From Wenyingzhuangia marina (GTDB lineage Bacteria; Bacteroidota; Bacteroidia; Flavobacteriales; Flavobacteriaceae), in contig NZ_FQXQ01000001.1 of NCBI RefSeq assembly GCF_900130035.1, positions 248,001 to 312,000 of the forward strand: a stretch of DNA of 64,000 nt, in the 5' to 3' direction. Below are positions 26,662 to 37,258 of this stretch, one piece after another (the first letter of the stretch is position 1; the number at the start of each line of letters is the position of its first letter). Position numbers and translations under genes: made by a program. The notes beneath the pieces are model-generated. The model was not told the origin of the DNA. It searched no databases and saw nothing but the letters and a program-made list of their open reading frames with translations.

Positions 26662-26731
26662 TAGTTTTCAGTTTACAGTATTCAGTACTCAGTAGCAAAC
26701 TGCTAACGGCTTACTGGCAACTGATCACTTA
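26662..26731. repeat. Degenerate heptamer repeat with inverted halves, atpD-atpC spacer
   Basis: From 26669 four 7-bp units of form CAGTnnn follow each other (CAGTTTA, CAGTATT, CAGTACT, CAGTAGC). The 7-bp phase then continues with units carrying the reverse-complement word ACTG (AAACTGC, TAACGGC, TTACTGG, CAACTGA) to about 26731. The element fills the spacer and could fold into an imperfect hairpin. Function unknown. Confidence 0.75.
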
Positions 26732-26732
26732 T

Positions 26733-28274
<1,542 letters not shown>

Positions 28275-28315
28275 CTAGTTTTTCCTCAATTCAATCAGTC
28301 TGAATTAAGTGTTTG

Positions 28316-28345
28316 CAAAGATAATTTTTTTATCAATGCCTACAA
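28316..28345 (-). promoter_or_regulatory. Promoter of atpDC
   Basis: On the minus strand: -33 TTG at 28345-28343, a 19-base spacer and -7 TATCTTTG at 28323-28316. Predicted transcript start near 28310, giving a leader of about 60 bases. Confidence 0.65.
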
Positions 28346-28424
28346 CTCATTTCATAAAAAAATAGAGCTGTTATTAATTATAATTTAAATTGCTAGAGTA
28401 ATTTGCATTTTTATTTTAAAAAAG

Positions 28425-31358
28425 CTAGAAATTATAGGTCCAAGAACCATAAAACTGAGAACCAATTGTTCCTGCTCCTGGTGCAGCCTCATATTCATCT
28501 CCTAAAATATTCGCTCCTCCTATTTTTATTGCTGAATTCCACTTTTTGATATCATACGTTAGCTGTGCATCTAATAAAGCTCTAGCATCTATTTGACCAT
28601 CAACAAAAGTTGACTCCCAATAGAAAGCATCTTGCCAACGTGCATTGATTCCAAATCCTAAACCTTTATATAAATTTGAATTCCCAAACGACACTTTTAC
28701 TTTATGCTCTGGTGTATTAAAACTAGTTTCAAAATCTGGATCTTGTGATTGATCAAAGTCTTGCTTTGCATAGCTATAGTTAATTCCAAAATCATAATTC
28801 CCAAATACTTTTGCTTCAATACCAATATTCGCTCCATAAGAAGCAATATCTGCATCTGTGTTAGTGTATAAAGAAGTGGGTGTATATTCTCCTTCACCTA
28901 TTGAATTTAGTAATAATTGAGTATTAACATCACCACTTACTTCAGCAGGACCTACAACCGCAGAAACATTCCCATACAAAGGAGAAACTGTAGTTACTAT
29001 AGAAATAAAGTCTTTATACTTATTATAATATGCACTTAAATCTACCACCACATTCTTACCTAATTTACCTCTATACCCTAATTCATAAGAAGTTACTTGT
29101 TCTGGTTTTACATAGTTTACATTTGATTTCTTTAACAAACCTACGTTCTCAGCAGCAGCTTGTTTTTTTGCATCACTTGGAGAAACTGTTCCTCCAGAAT
29201 TTACCACAATTTCTGTAGCCCTTTGCTGAACCGCTGCTCCAAAAGCTTCAACAGAAGATCTTGTAAAAGAATTATTATACCCCTGTAATCCATTAAAATT
29301 AACACTAGCCCCTCCAACAGCAGATTGACCTGCAGGGGAATCAACACTAAAAGTTTTATTGTACCTCATTGGGTTGTCTGGTGCAGAACCGATTAAAATA
29401 GTATTTCCTAAATTAAGCCCAACATATTGATCTTGAGTGGTTGGATTTCTAAATCCTGTTTGATAAGAAGCTCTAAAAATATGATTCTTCTCTTCATCTG
29501 GACTAAACGAAACAGATAATCTTGGAGAAAAATTACCATCAAAATTTTTGGCTTTGTCATAACGAATAGACCCGGTTAACTTTAATCTATCATCCATTGC
29601 CTTTTTTTGCAATTGGGTATAAATACCAAATTCATCATAAGTGATGGTTCCATCTGTTGGATCTGTAAAAATTGTTCCATTAGAATTTAACATGTATCTT
29701 CTAGCAGAACCTCCTATTTGCAATTCTGCAAATTCAATCAATTCATGAAAATTATAATTGATATCTGTATGGTATAATCTTGAGCTATCTACAAACTTTG
29801 CTCCTTGTGTTAAGTCAGGATTTTTAATTACTGAATTAAAAATAGATCTAAATTCTGCACTATTAGGATCTGTCCTAAAAGAAGCATCTGCCATGTTTCT
29901 TGCCGCTATTCTAGCTTCAGATTCCGAAGCTCCTCCTCCTAACGCATTTCCGTATACTTGCCCATAAGTTCCAAACCATAACTCATCAACAGTAAGATTT
30001 GTGTTGTTTGCCTGATTATAAGCCCTTGTTGCAGCATTTTCTGATCTAAGAGTATTAATTCCGGCAAAACGGATATCATAAGAATCTCCAGCATTTTCAA
30101 TAGTTACATAACTGCGCAACATTAAGTGTTTAGATTGTAATTCTAATTTGTGTTGATGCATGATGAAATTACGCAACGCATACCTACTAGCTCCTTGATA
30201 AATTGTATTTCCTGTTCCAAACTTACTACTGTAAATAATTTCTGTATCATCATTATTCTTAAAGGGTTTCCAATGCATAGACAAGGCCGCTCTAAAACTA
30301 TCGGTATCAGGGTTTATAACACTTTGTTCATCATATCCTGTTCTTGATACTTTTCCAAAGCCTAAGTCTGTAGGATTTGTAAATTCATCACCGTATACAT
30401 TTATTCCATTATAATCATCATTAGTGCTATTGTATCTGGTTCCTTCTATAATCTTACCATCACCATCAATATTCCTTTTATCTGTTGCAAACCAATCTGT
30501 TGCTTTTAACAAAGAACTTGTAAACTTAACCGCAAATTGATCTGTTACTTTTTTAGCAACCCTAACTCCTACATCTACATATTCATTTACCCCAGCATTT
30601 CCTGAAGAAGTAACTCCAGTTTTTCCATACACACTAGTTCCCTCTTGCTTAAAAGGACTCTTACTACGCATGAATAAAATTCCATTAAAAGCATTTGCTC
30701 CGTATAAGGCAGAAGAAGCTCCAGGTAACAATTCAACCGATTGAACATCTAATTCATTTAAACCAATTAAGTTTCCTAAAGGAAAGTTTAATCCTGGAGA
30801 TGAGTTATCCATTCCATCAACCAATTGCACAAAACGCGTGTTAGAAAAAGTAGCAAAACCACGGGTATTAATAGACTTAAAGGTTAAACTACTTGTATTT
30901 ACATCAACTCCTTTTAAATTTTCTAATCCATCATAAAAAGTAGCAGATGTGGTATTCTCTATTTCTTTTGTTCCCATACGTTCTATAGAAACGGGAGATT
31001 CGAAAACACTTTCCGGTGTTCTTGATGCAGAAAGAACTATAGCATCTAAACTAGTTACTCCTTCTTTTAATTTTATAGTTATGTTTTCTTCTCTTTGAGT
31101 AATAATATACTTATAGTCATTAAAACCCAAAGCATTTACAATAATTTCTACAGGAAGTGATTGAGATAGTTCTAAAACAAATCCCCCTTTAGCATCTGTA
31201 ATCGCTAGTTCGGAAGACCCCATAACCATTATTGTTGCTGTTGTTATTGGTTTTCCATTTTTCTCTTCAACAACCTTTCCTTTTATATGAATGGTCTGCT
31301 GAGCATAGAAATTAACACAAAACAACATCATTATAAAAAATAAATATATAGTTCTCAT
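28425..31358 (-). CDS. TonB-dependent outer-membrane receptor with CarboxypepD_reg-like domain
   Basis: 977 aa. Signal peptide 1-20 (ending FYAQ). Residues about 23-105 form the carboxypeptidase-regulatory-like beta-sandwich (IHIKGKVVEEKNGKPITTATI), then the plug domain (about 110-240, with TRGFATFSNTRFVQLVDGMDN and ALYGANAFNGILFMRSK), then a 22-stranded barrel ending YGSWTYNF with the C-terminal Phe. It should transport an unknown ligand across the outer membrane using TonB energy. No SusD-like partner gene is adjacent, so it is not a classical SusCD pair. It stands alone; no clear promoter box was found. Confidence 0.92.
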   Translation of the reverse strand: MRTIYLFFIMMLFCVNFYAQQTIHIKGKVVEEKNGKPITTATIMVMGSSELAITDAKGGFVLELSQSLPVEIIVNALGFNDYKYIITQREENITIKLKEGVTSLDAIVLSASRTPESVFESPVSIERMGTKEIENTTSATFYDGLENLKGVDVNTSSLTFKSINTRGFATFSNTRFVQLVDGMDNSSPGLNFPLGNLIGLNELDVQSVELLPGASSALYGANAFNGILFMRSKSPFKQEGTSVYGKTGVTSSGNAGVNEYVDVGVRVAKKVTDQFAVKFTSSLLKATDWFATDKRNIDGDGKIIEGTRYNSTNDDYNGINVYGDEFTNPTDLGFGKVSRTGYDEQSVINPDTDSFRAALSMHWKPFKNNDDTEIIYSSKFGTGNTIYQGASRYALRNFIMHQHKLELQSKHLMLRSYVTIENAGDSYDIRFAGINTLRSENAATRAYNQANNTNLTVDELWFGTYGQVYGNALGGGASESEARIAARNMADASFRTDPNSAEFRSIFNSVIKNPDLTQGAKFVDSSRLYHTDINYNFHELIEFAELQIGGSARRYMLNSNGTIFTDPTDGTITYDEFGIYTQLQKKAMDDRLKLTGSIRYDKAKNFDGNFSPRLSVSFSPDEEKNHIFRASYQTGFRNPTTQDQYVGLNLGNTILIGSAPDNPMRYNKTFSVDSPAGQSAVGGASVNFNGLQGYNNSFTRSSVEAFGAAVQQRATEIVVNSGGTVSPSDAKKQAAAENVGLLKKSNVNYVKPEQVTSYELGYRGKLGKNVVVDLSAYYNKYKDFISIVTTVSPLYGNVSAVVGPAEVSGDVNTQLLLNSIGEGEYTPTSLYTNTDADIASYGANIGIEAKVFGNYDFGINYSYAKQDFDQSQDPDFETSFNTPEHKVKVSFGNSNLYKGLGFGINARWQDAFYWESTFVDGQIDARALLDAQLTYDIKKWNSAIKIGGANILGDEYEAAPGAGTIGSQFYGSWTYNF

Positions 31359-31468
31359 AGCTTTAGTTATAAAATAAAGTTTAACCTAAAATACAAAAAA
31401 TAAACATATGCAAAGGCCTTAATTATTATCTCATAAAATAGATGTCGTTATTTATCTATTCATCGATA

Positions 31469-31497
31469 TTGATTTTAAAATAGTATTCTTAAATTTG
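31469..31497 (+). promoter_or_regulatory. Promoter of ribF
   Basis: -33 TTG at 31469-31471, an 18-base spacer and -7 TAAATTTG at 31490-31497. Transcription should begin near 31503, which excludes the TTG at 31495 as start codon. Confidence 0.65.
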
Positions 31498-31515
31498 CTG
31501 TCAAATATTTTGAAT

Positions 31516-32463
31516 TTGCAAGTAATTCACAACTATCATAATTTTCCAGAGAACATCAATACTGTAGTTACTATAGGAACTTTTGATGGCGTTCATGTAG
31601 GTCACAGAAAAATCTTAGACCAGCTTATTTCTGAGTCAAAAAAGAAAGGATTAAAATCTGTTTTACTTACTTTTTTTCCACATCCTAGAATGGTTATTCA
31701 GGCTAACAACTCTATAAAACTTATTAACACTATAGAAGAACGTATCGAAATTTTATCAAAAACTGATTTGGATTATTTAGTCATTCATCCTTTTGATAAA
31801 GAATTTTCTAACCTTGGTGCTTTTGATTTTGTAAGAGATGTTTTGGTCAATCAATTAAATGTAAAAGAATTGGTCGTTGGTTACGATCATCGTTTTGGAA
31901 AAAACAGAGAAGGTGATTTTGAACAGTTAAAAGAATATAGTCACACTTTTGATTTTAACATTAAAGAAATCAAAGCTCAAGATATTAACAATACTGCTGT
32001 TAGTTCTACTAAAATTAGAACAGCTTTACAATCTGGCGACATTAAAACCGCAAGCGAATTTTTAACCACTCCATTTTTTATTCATGGAATAGTGGTTAAA
32101 GGACAACAATTAGGAAACACCATCGGATTTCCTACAGCCAATATAGAAATTCCACAAGTATATAAGTTAACTCCTAAAAATGGAGCTTATATTGTAAGAG
32201 CTACACACAAAGAAAATATTTACTACGGAATGTTAAATATAGGTAATAGACCTACTGTAAGTGGAAAAAACAAAACTATTGAAGCTCATCTTTTTGATTT
32301 TAACACAGATATTTATGGTGATGAAATTAAAATTGAATTCTTACAATTCTTAAGAGATGAACAAAACTTTAAGTCTGTTGACGGCCTTAAAGAACAGCTG
32401 GAAAAAGACAAAAAAGACAGCTTAGATTACTTACAAACAATTACATCTAGCAACGCATCTTAA
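31516..32463 (+). CDS. ribF: Bifunctional riboflavin kinase / FAD synthetase
   Basis: 315 aa from TTG 31516. The N-terminal adenylyltransferase domain shows VVTIGTFDGVHVGHRK (HxGH nucleotidyltransferase motif) and SSTKIRTAL (ISSTxIR motif). The C-terminal kinase domain (about 185-305) begins HGIVVKGQQLGNTIGFPTANI with the GKPTANI-like motif. The enzyme makes FMN then FAD. The frame is open to 31495, but that TTG is part of the -7 box, so the start must lie downstream; 31510 and 31516 are both TTG, and 31516 fits the family N-terminus. No FMN riboswitch is visible. Confidence 0.93.
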   Translation: MQVIHNYHNFPENINTVVTIGTFDGVHVGHRKILDQLISESKKKGLKSVLLTFFPHPRMVIQANNSIKLINTIEERIEILSKTDLDYLVIHPFDKEFSNLGAFDFVRDVLVNQLNVKELVVGYDHRFGKNREGDFEQLKEYSHTFDFNIKEIKAQDINNTAVSSTKIRTALQSGDIKTASEFLTTPFFIHGIVVKGQQLGNTIGFPTANIEIPQVYKLTPKNGAYIVRATHKENIYYGMLNIGNRPTVSGKNKTIEAHLFDFNTDIYGDEIKIEFLQFLRDEQNFKSVDGLKEQLEKDKKDSLDYLQTITSSNAS

Positions 32464-32471
32464 ACAAAAGA

Positions 32472-32505
32472 TTGTTTCTGTGTTTCAACGGAAAGTTTAA
32501 CTTTG
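32472..32505 (+). promoter_or_regulatory. Promoter of serS
   Basis: -33 TTG at 32472-32474 and -7 TAACTTTG at 32498-32505 with a 23-base spacer. Predicted start near 32512. The -33 element coincides with the first codon of the longest reading frame, which is therefore not the true start. Confidence 0.5.
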
Positions 32506-32525
32506 TTGCAAATATTATTATAGGT

Positions 32526-33800
32526 ATGTTACAAGTCCCTTTTATTAGAGAAAATAAAGAACAGGTATTAATAGGTTTGGCCAAGCGAAATTTTAAAAAT
32601 GCCGAAGCAATTATTGAAGAAGTAATTGCTACTGACGAATTAAAAAGAAGCACTCAAGCTAAACTTGATACAATTTTAGCAGAATCTAACTCTTTAAACA
32701 AAGAGATTGGAATACTATACAAATCTGGCGAAGCACAAAAAGCAAATATTTTAAAAGAAAAATCTGCTCAATTAAAAGTAAGCGCTAAAGAATTACAAGA
32801 AGCATTTAATAAAGCCGAGCAAGATTTATTAGACTTATTATATACCATTCCTAACATTCCGAACAGCATTGTTCCAGCAGGATCTTCCGAAGAAGATAAC
32901 GAAACTGTTTTTGAAGAAGGTGATATTCCTAAACTTCATACCGAAGCATTACCTCATTGGGAATTGGCTAAAAAATACAATTTGATTGATTTTGAATTAG
33001 GAAACAAAATCACTGGAGCTGGTTTTCCAGTTTACAGAGGAAAAGGAGCCAGATTACAAAGAGCTTTAATCAACTACTTTTTAGACAAGAATACCGCTGC
33101 TGGTTATGAAGAAACTCAAGTTCCTCATTTGGTAAACGAAGCTTCTGGAATAGGAACAGGACAATTGCCAGACAAAGAAGGACAAATGTATCATGCCACC
33201 ATAGATGATTTATATCTAATTCCTACTGGAGAAGTACCGATGACCAATATCTTTAGAGATGAACTTTTAAAAGAAGATGATTTCCCTATTTGTTTAACAG
33301 GTTATACTCCTTGTTTTAGACGTGAAGCTGGTTCTTACGGAGCACATGTACGCGGACTAAATAGATTACATCAATTTGACAAAGTAGAAATTATAAAAAT
33401 TGAACATCCTGATAACTCTGCTGATGCTTTAAACGGAATGGTAGATCATGTAAAAGGAATTTTAAGAGAATTAAAATTACCTTATAGAATTTTAAATTTA
33501 TGTGGAGGAGACTTAGGTTTTACCTCAACTTTAACATATGACTTTGAAGTCTTTTCTACAGGTCAAGACAGATGGTTAGAAATTAGTTCTGTTTCTAACT
33601 TTGAAACTTTCCAGGCTAACAGATTAAAATTACGTTTTAAAAATAGCGAAGGAAAAAGTCAATTAGCACATACTTTAAATGGTAGTTCTTTAGCATTACC
33701 AAGAGTATTGGCTGCTATTTTAGAAAACTATCAAACTCCAAATGGAATAAAAATACCTGAAGTACTGGTTCCTTACACAGGATTTGATTATATTGAGTAA
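32526..33800 (+). CDS. serS: Seryl-tRNA synthetase
   Basis: 424 aa from ATG 32526 (MLQVPFIRENKEQV is the family start). Residues 28-105 form the long antiparallel coiled coil that contacts the tRNA-Ser variable arm. The class II catalytic core follows with GTGQLP, TGEVPMTN (motif 2 region), CFRREAGSYG and, near the C-terminus, motif 3 LNGSSLALPRVLAAILENYQ. It charges tRNA-Ser and tRNA-Sec. The frame opens at 32472, but a promoter box lies in the extension. Confidence 0.97.
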   Translation: MLQVPFIRENKEQVLIGLAKRNFKNAEAIIEEVIATDELKRSTQAKLDTILAESNSLNKEIGILYKSGEAQKANILKEKSAQLKVSAKELQEAFNKAEQDLLDLLYTIPNIPNSIVPAGSSEEDNETVFEEGDIPKLHTEALPHWELAKKYNLIDFELGNKITGAGFPVYRGKGARLQRALINYFLDKNTAAGYEETQVPHLVNEASGIGTGQLPDKEGQMYHATIDDLYLIPTGEVPMTNIFRDELLKEDDFPICLTGYTPCFRREAGSYGAHVRGLNRLHQFDKVEIIKIEHPDNSADALNGMVDHVKGILRELKLPYRILNLCGGDLGFTSTLTYDFEVFSTGQDRWLEISSVSNFETFQANRLKLRFKNSEGKSQLAHTLNGSSLALPRVLAAILENYQTPNGIKIPEVLVPYTGFDYIE

Positions 33801-33808
33801 AAAAATAT

Positions 33809-34138
33809 ATGTCTAAACAACGCAAAACAAGCCTTTCAAAAATCATAATAATGATAGGAATGGTGTTTTGCGTTGTTTTTGCTTCTACTTTAAAAGCTGC
33901 CATAGACAACCTTAACAATCCCAAAAAGACTTGTCAACTTGCGGAAGAAGAACAAGATGATGAGGATACCTGTAACGAAAAAGAACTTTTCTCAAAGTTT
34001 TTACACCCTGTAAATGCTATCCTTAATATTGCTTGTATCCCTTCTTTAAAAACCACTTATCAATGTGTATTCCACATTAATAAACCACGATTTAAAATAC
34101 ATACACCCCCTCCAGATTTTTTTGTCGTTTTTAGCTAA
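33809..34138 (+). CDS. Small membrane-anchored protein of unknown function
   Basis: 109 aa, starting eight bases after serS. A hydrophobic segment at about 10-30 (IIIMIGMVFCVVFASTLKAA) follows a basic N-terminus and may be a signal or anchor. An acidic patch (EEEQDDEDTCNEKE) follows, and the end is Pro-rich with HTPPPDFFVVFS. Four cysteines are present after the hydrophobic segment (CQL, TCNEK, IACIP, YQCVF). No family was recognised. The SulP transporter gene begins 86 bases downstream on the same strand, so it may belong to a transport unit rather than to serS. Confidence 0.65.
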   Translation: MSKQRKTSLSKIIIMIGMVFCVVFASTLKAAIDNLNNPKKTCQLAEEEQDDEDTCNEKELFSKFLHPVNAILNIACIPSLKTTYQCVFHINKPRFKIHTPPPDFFVVFS

Positions 34139-34224
34139 CAGATTACTTTAACTAAAGCTATACAAACACAACACCCATTCTAAAATTGAGGGGTATTACT
34201 TGTTATGCTTAAAAACATAAAAAA

Positions 34225-35751
34225 ATGAAACTATTTAACGTTAATTATTACTTATTTAAAAAAAATATAAAAAAAGACTTCTCTGCTAGTATAGTCGTTT
34301 TTTTAGTAGCACTTCCCTTGTGTTTGGGAATTGCACTGGCTTCTGGAGCTCCTTTATACTCAGGGATTATAAGTGGAATTATTGGAGGTATTGTTGTAGG
34401 AAGTATTTCCAATTCTGCCTTAGGAGTTAGTGGACCCGCAGCTGGTTTGGCAGTAATTGTACTACATGCTATATCAGATTTAGGAAGTTTTGAAATATTC
34501 CTAGTTTCTATCATTATTGCTGGACTTTTACAATTAATTATGGGGCTTTTAAAAGCTGGAATTATTGCTTATTATTTCCCTTCTTCTGTTATCAAAGGAA
34601 TGCTTGCTGGAATTGGGATTTTAATTTTTTACAAACAAATTCCAAATGCTATAGGAATTACATCTCTTAATGAAATTAGCAATGGTATTCATTTAAATGT
34701 TACCATTATCACCTTAATTTCTTTAGGAATTTTATTGTTTTGGCAAACAAGATTCATTCAAAAAATTGGTTTTTTAGCAGCTATCCCTGGAGCTTTATTG
34801 GCTGTAATTGTTGGAATTTTACTTCAACTATTCAGCTTACCAATTGAAAACGATTTTTTAGTTAAAATTCCTATTGCTACTTCTCCTGCAGAGTTTTTCA
34901 ACAACTTTACTTTCCCAGATTTTGGAACAGGATTAACAAACCCAAAAGTATATACTACAGCCATTGTAATTGCCGTGGTAGCAAGTTTAGAGACTTTGTT
35001 ATGTGTAGAAGCATCAGACAAACAAGATCCTAAAAAAAGAACAACCTCTACCAATAAAGAATTAATTGCCCAAGGAATTGGAAACATGTGTGCTGGAATT
35101 GTTGGTGGTTTGCCAGTAACTCAAGTTATTGTTCGTAGTTCTGCTAACCAACAAGCAGGTGGACAAAGTAAAGCCTCTACTATTTTTCATGGAATTTTGT
35201 TATTTATTAGTATCCTATTAATTCCAACTCTTTTAAACAAAATACCTTTAGCTACTTTGGCTGCAATTTTACTTATTATAGGTTATAAATTGGCAAGTCC
35301 TTCAAATTTTAAAAAAATGTATAACCAAGGATGGGATCAATTTTTACCTTTTATTGTAACTATAGTAGGAATTGTAACTACCGATTTGTTAATAGGAATT
35401 GGACTGGGAATTACCGTGGCAATTTGTGTTGTTTTAAGAAATAATTACAAAATTCCATATTTATTAGAAAAAGATACAGATGGTTTAATTCATACATATT
35501 TCATTGAACTTTCAGAGGATGTAACCTTTTTAAACAAAGCATCTATCTTAAAAATGTTAGATAAAATTCCAGCAAAAAGCAAAGTAGAAATCAACGCAAC
35601 CAAAACACAGTTTATCCATAATGATGTTATTGAAATCATTCAAGACTTTGTAATTAAAGCCTCTAACAAAGAAATCCAACTAACAGTAATTGACTTAGAT
35701 TTACACAAACAAGGGAAGCCATTGCCTCACTATAAAATTATAAAAACCTAA
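34225..35751 (+). CDS. SulP family anion transporter (probable bicarbonate or sulfate transporter)
   Basis: 508 aa. The membrane domain (about 15-400) starts KKDFSASIVVFLVALPLCLGIALASG, the SulP signature, and contains AGIVGGLPVTQVIVRSSANQQAGGQSK, the helix 8-10 substrate region. The C-terminal 95 residues resemble a STAS domain (EINATKTQFIHNDVIEIIQDF). SulP proteins carry sulfate, bicarbonate or other anions with Na+ or H+. The beta-carbonic anhydrase gene 56 bases downstream makes bicarbonate the best guess, as in BicA-like pairs. Confidence 0.9.
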   Translation: MKLFNVNYYLFKKNIKKDFSASIVVFLVALPLCLGIALASGAPLYSGIISGIIGGIVVGSISNSALGVSGPAAGLAVIVLHAISDLGSFEIFLVSIIIAGLLQLIMGLLKAGIIAYYFPSSVIKGMLAGIGILIFYKQIPNAIGITSLNEISNGIHLNVTIITLISLGILLFWQTRFIQKIGFLAAIPGALLAVIVGILLQLFSLPIENDFLVKIPIATSPAEFFNNFTFPDFGTGLTNPKVYTTAIVIAVVASLETLLCVEASDKQDPKKRTTSTNKELIAQGIGNMCAGIVGGLPVTQVIVRSSANQQAGGQSKASTIFHGILLFISILLIPTLLNKIPLATLAAILLIIGYKLASPSNFKKMYNQGWDQFLPFIVTIVGIVTTDLLIGIGLGITVAICVVLRNNYKIPYLLEKDTDGLIHTYFIELSEDVTFLNKASILKMLDKIPAKSKVEINATKTQFIHNDVIEIIQDFVIKASNKEIQLTVIDLDLHKQGKPLPHYKIIKT

Positions 35752-35807
35752 TATCTAACCTTATTAAAGAATAGATTTTATTAAATTTAACTTCTAAACA
35801 TTTACAA

Positions 35808-36437
35808 ATGGATATCAATAAAATATTTGACAACAATAAAGAATGGGTAAAGAATAAATTAGAATTAAACAATGATTATTTCAAAGATTTATCTAAAGGA
35901 CAAAGCCCAGAGATTTTATATATAGGTTGTGCAGACAGTCGTGTAACTGCTGAAGAATTAATGGGAGTTGGTCCTGGAGAAGCATTTATCCACAGAAATA
36001 TTGCTAACATGGTTCCTAATACCGATTTAAGTGCCATGTCTGTTATAGATTACGCACTAACTCATTTAAAAGTAAATCATGTTGTGGTTTGTGGTCATTA
36101 TTATTGTGGTGGGGTAAAAGCTGCTATGCAGTCTGAAGATTTAGGCATTTTAAATCCTTGGTTGCGTAATATTAGAGATGTATACAGAATTCACAGAAAA
36201 GAATTAAACGCTATTGAAAACGAAGACGAAAAATACAATAGATTGGTTGAATTAAACGTTCAAGAGCAATGTGTAAATGTGATTAAAACTTCTCAGTACC
36301 AAAAAGCTTTTGCTGATAGAAATGTAACAGTTCACGGTTGGGTATTTGATATTCACTCAGGAAAACTAATAGACTTAAAAATTGATTTTGAAGATAAACT
36401 TCATGATATTCAAGAAATCTATAGAATTATTTCATAA
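35808..36437 (+). CDS. can: Beta-class carbonic anhydrase
   Basis: 209 aa. The zinc ligands are C41, H97 and C100, with the D43-R45 dyad in GCADSRV; the segment CGHYYCGGVKAA is typical of the beta class. The enzyme interconverts CO2 and bicarbonate in the cytoplasm. It is 56 bases downstream of the SulP gene and is closed by a terminator, so the pair may act in bicarbonate uptake and use for carboxylation reactions. Length matches plant-type or E. coli Can-like enzymes. Confidence 0.95.
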   Translation: MDINKIFDNNKEWVKNKLELNNDYFKDLSKGQSPEILYIGCADSRVTAEELMGVGPGEAFIHRNIANMVPNTDLSAMSVIDYALTHLKVNHVVVCGHYYCGGVKAAMQSEDLGILNPWLRNIRDVYRIHRKELNAIENEDEKYNRLVELNVQEQCVNVIKTSQYQKAFADRNVTVHGWVFDIHSGKLIDLKIDFEDKLHDIQEIYRIIS

Positions 36438-36440
36438 AAC

Positions 36441-36473
36441 AAAAAAGAGGCTGTTTCCACAGCCTCTTTTTTA
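36441..36473. terminator. Bidirectional intrinsic terminator
   Basis: AAAAGAGGCTGT / ACAGCCTCTTTT with a short loop, A-run and T-run, between carbonic anhydrase and the end of the trp operon (trpA). Confidence 0.9.
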
Positions 36474-36490
36474 TCTTTAATATTTAATGT

Positions 36491-37258
36491 TTATCCAATA
36501 ATATCTTTTACAAAAGCATCAATATTATCAACTCCATTTGCACCTATATACTTTACAAAAGCAGAACCAATAATAGCCCCGTTTACATGATTACAAACCG
36601 TGTCAAAAGTATCTTTACTAGAAATTCCAAAACCAGCAATCAAAGTACTTTTTAAGTTGTATGATTTAATTCTATTAAAATAATCTATCTGAGCATTAGA
36701 AATAGTTCCTTTGGCTCCAGTAATTGATGATGACGCCACTACATAAATAAATGCATCTGTCATTTCATCAATTTTACGAATTCGTTCTTCAGAAGTTTGA
36801 GGCGTGATTAAAAATACATTAGACAAACCATATTTTGCAAACATCGCTTTGTAAGTGTTCTCATATTCTATCATAGGCATATCTGGCAACACCAAAGTTT
36901 CTATACCAACAGATTGACATTTTTGACAAAATCTTTCAGCTCCATATCTCACCACTTGATTAAAATACCCCATGGCAATTAAAGGAATATTTACCTCATC
37001 TTTAATCTCTTCTAATTGATTAAAAATCACATCTAAATTAATTCCATTTTTTAAGGCGACAGAACTACTTTCTTGAATAGTAGGTCCGTCTGCCATAGGA
37101 TCAGAATAAGGCAATCCTACTTCTAAAAAATCTACTCCTGCAGCTTCTAAACCTTTAATTACAGTAGTGGTATCATTTAAATTTGGATACCCAGATGTAA
37201 AATAAACAGAACACAATCTGTTAGGCTTTTCTTTAAATAGTTGATTGATCTTACTCAT
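36491..37258 (-). CDS. trpA: Tryptophan synthase alpha subunit
   Basis: 255 aa. It releases indole from indole-3-glycerol phosphate inside the alpha-beta complex. The catalytic Glu lies in [20 protein letters not shown] and the catalytic Asp in [17 protein letters not shown] near the end binds phosphate. It overlaps trpB by eight bases, so the two subunits are translationally coupled. It is the last gene of the operon. Confidence 0.97.
   Translation of the reverse strand: MSKINQLFKEKPNRLCSVYFTSGYPNLNDTTTVIKGLEAAGVDFLEVGLPYSDPMADGPTIQESSSVALKNGINLDVIFNQLEEIKDEVNIPLIAMGYFNQVVRYGAERFCQKCQSVGIETLVLPDMPMIEYENTYKAMFAKYGLSNVFLITPQTSEERIRKIDEMTDAFIYVVASSSITGAKGTISNAQIDYFNRIKSYNLKSTLIAGFGISSKDTFDTVCNHVNGAIIGSAFVKYIGANGVDNIDAFVKDIIG

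Noticed and set aside
28425-31358. SusC of a polysaccharide utilisation locus
   Set aside because: No susD-like gene or glycoside hydrolase lies next to it; neighbours are atpD and ribF.
31359-31515. FMN riboswitch upstream of ribF
   Set aside because: The spacer is short and AT-rich, with an ordinary promoter ending about ten bases before the start; no conserved multi-stem aptamer is visible.
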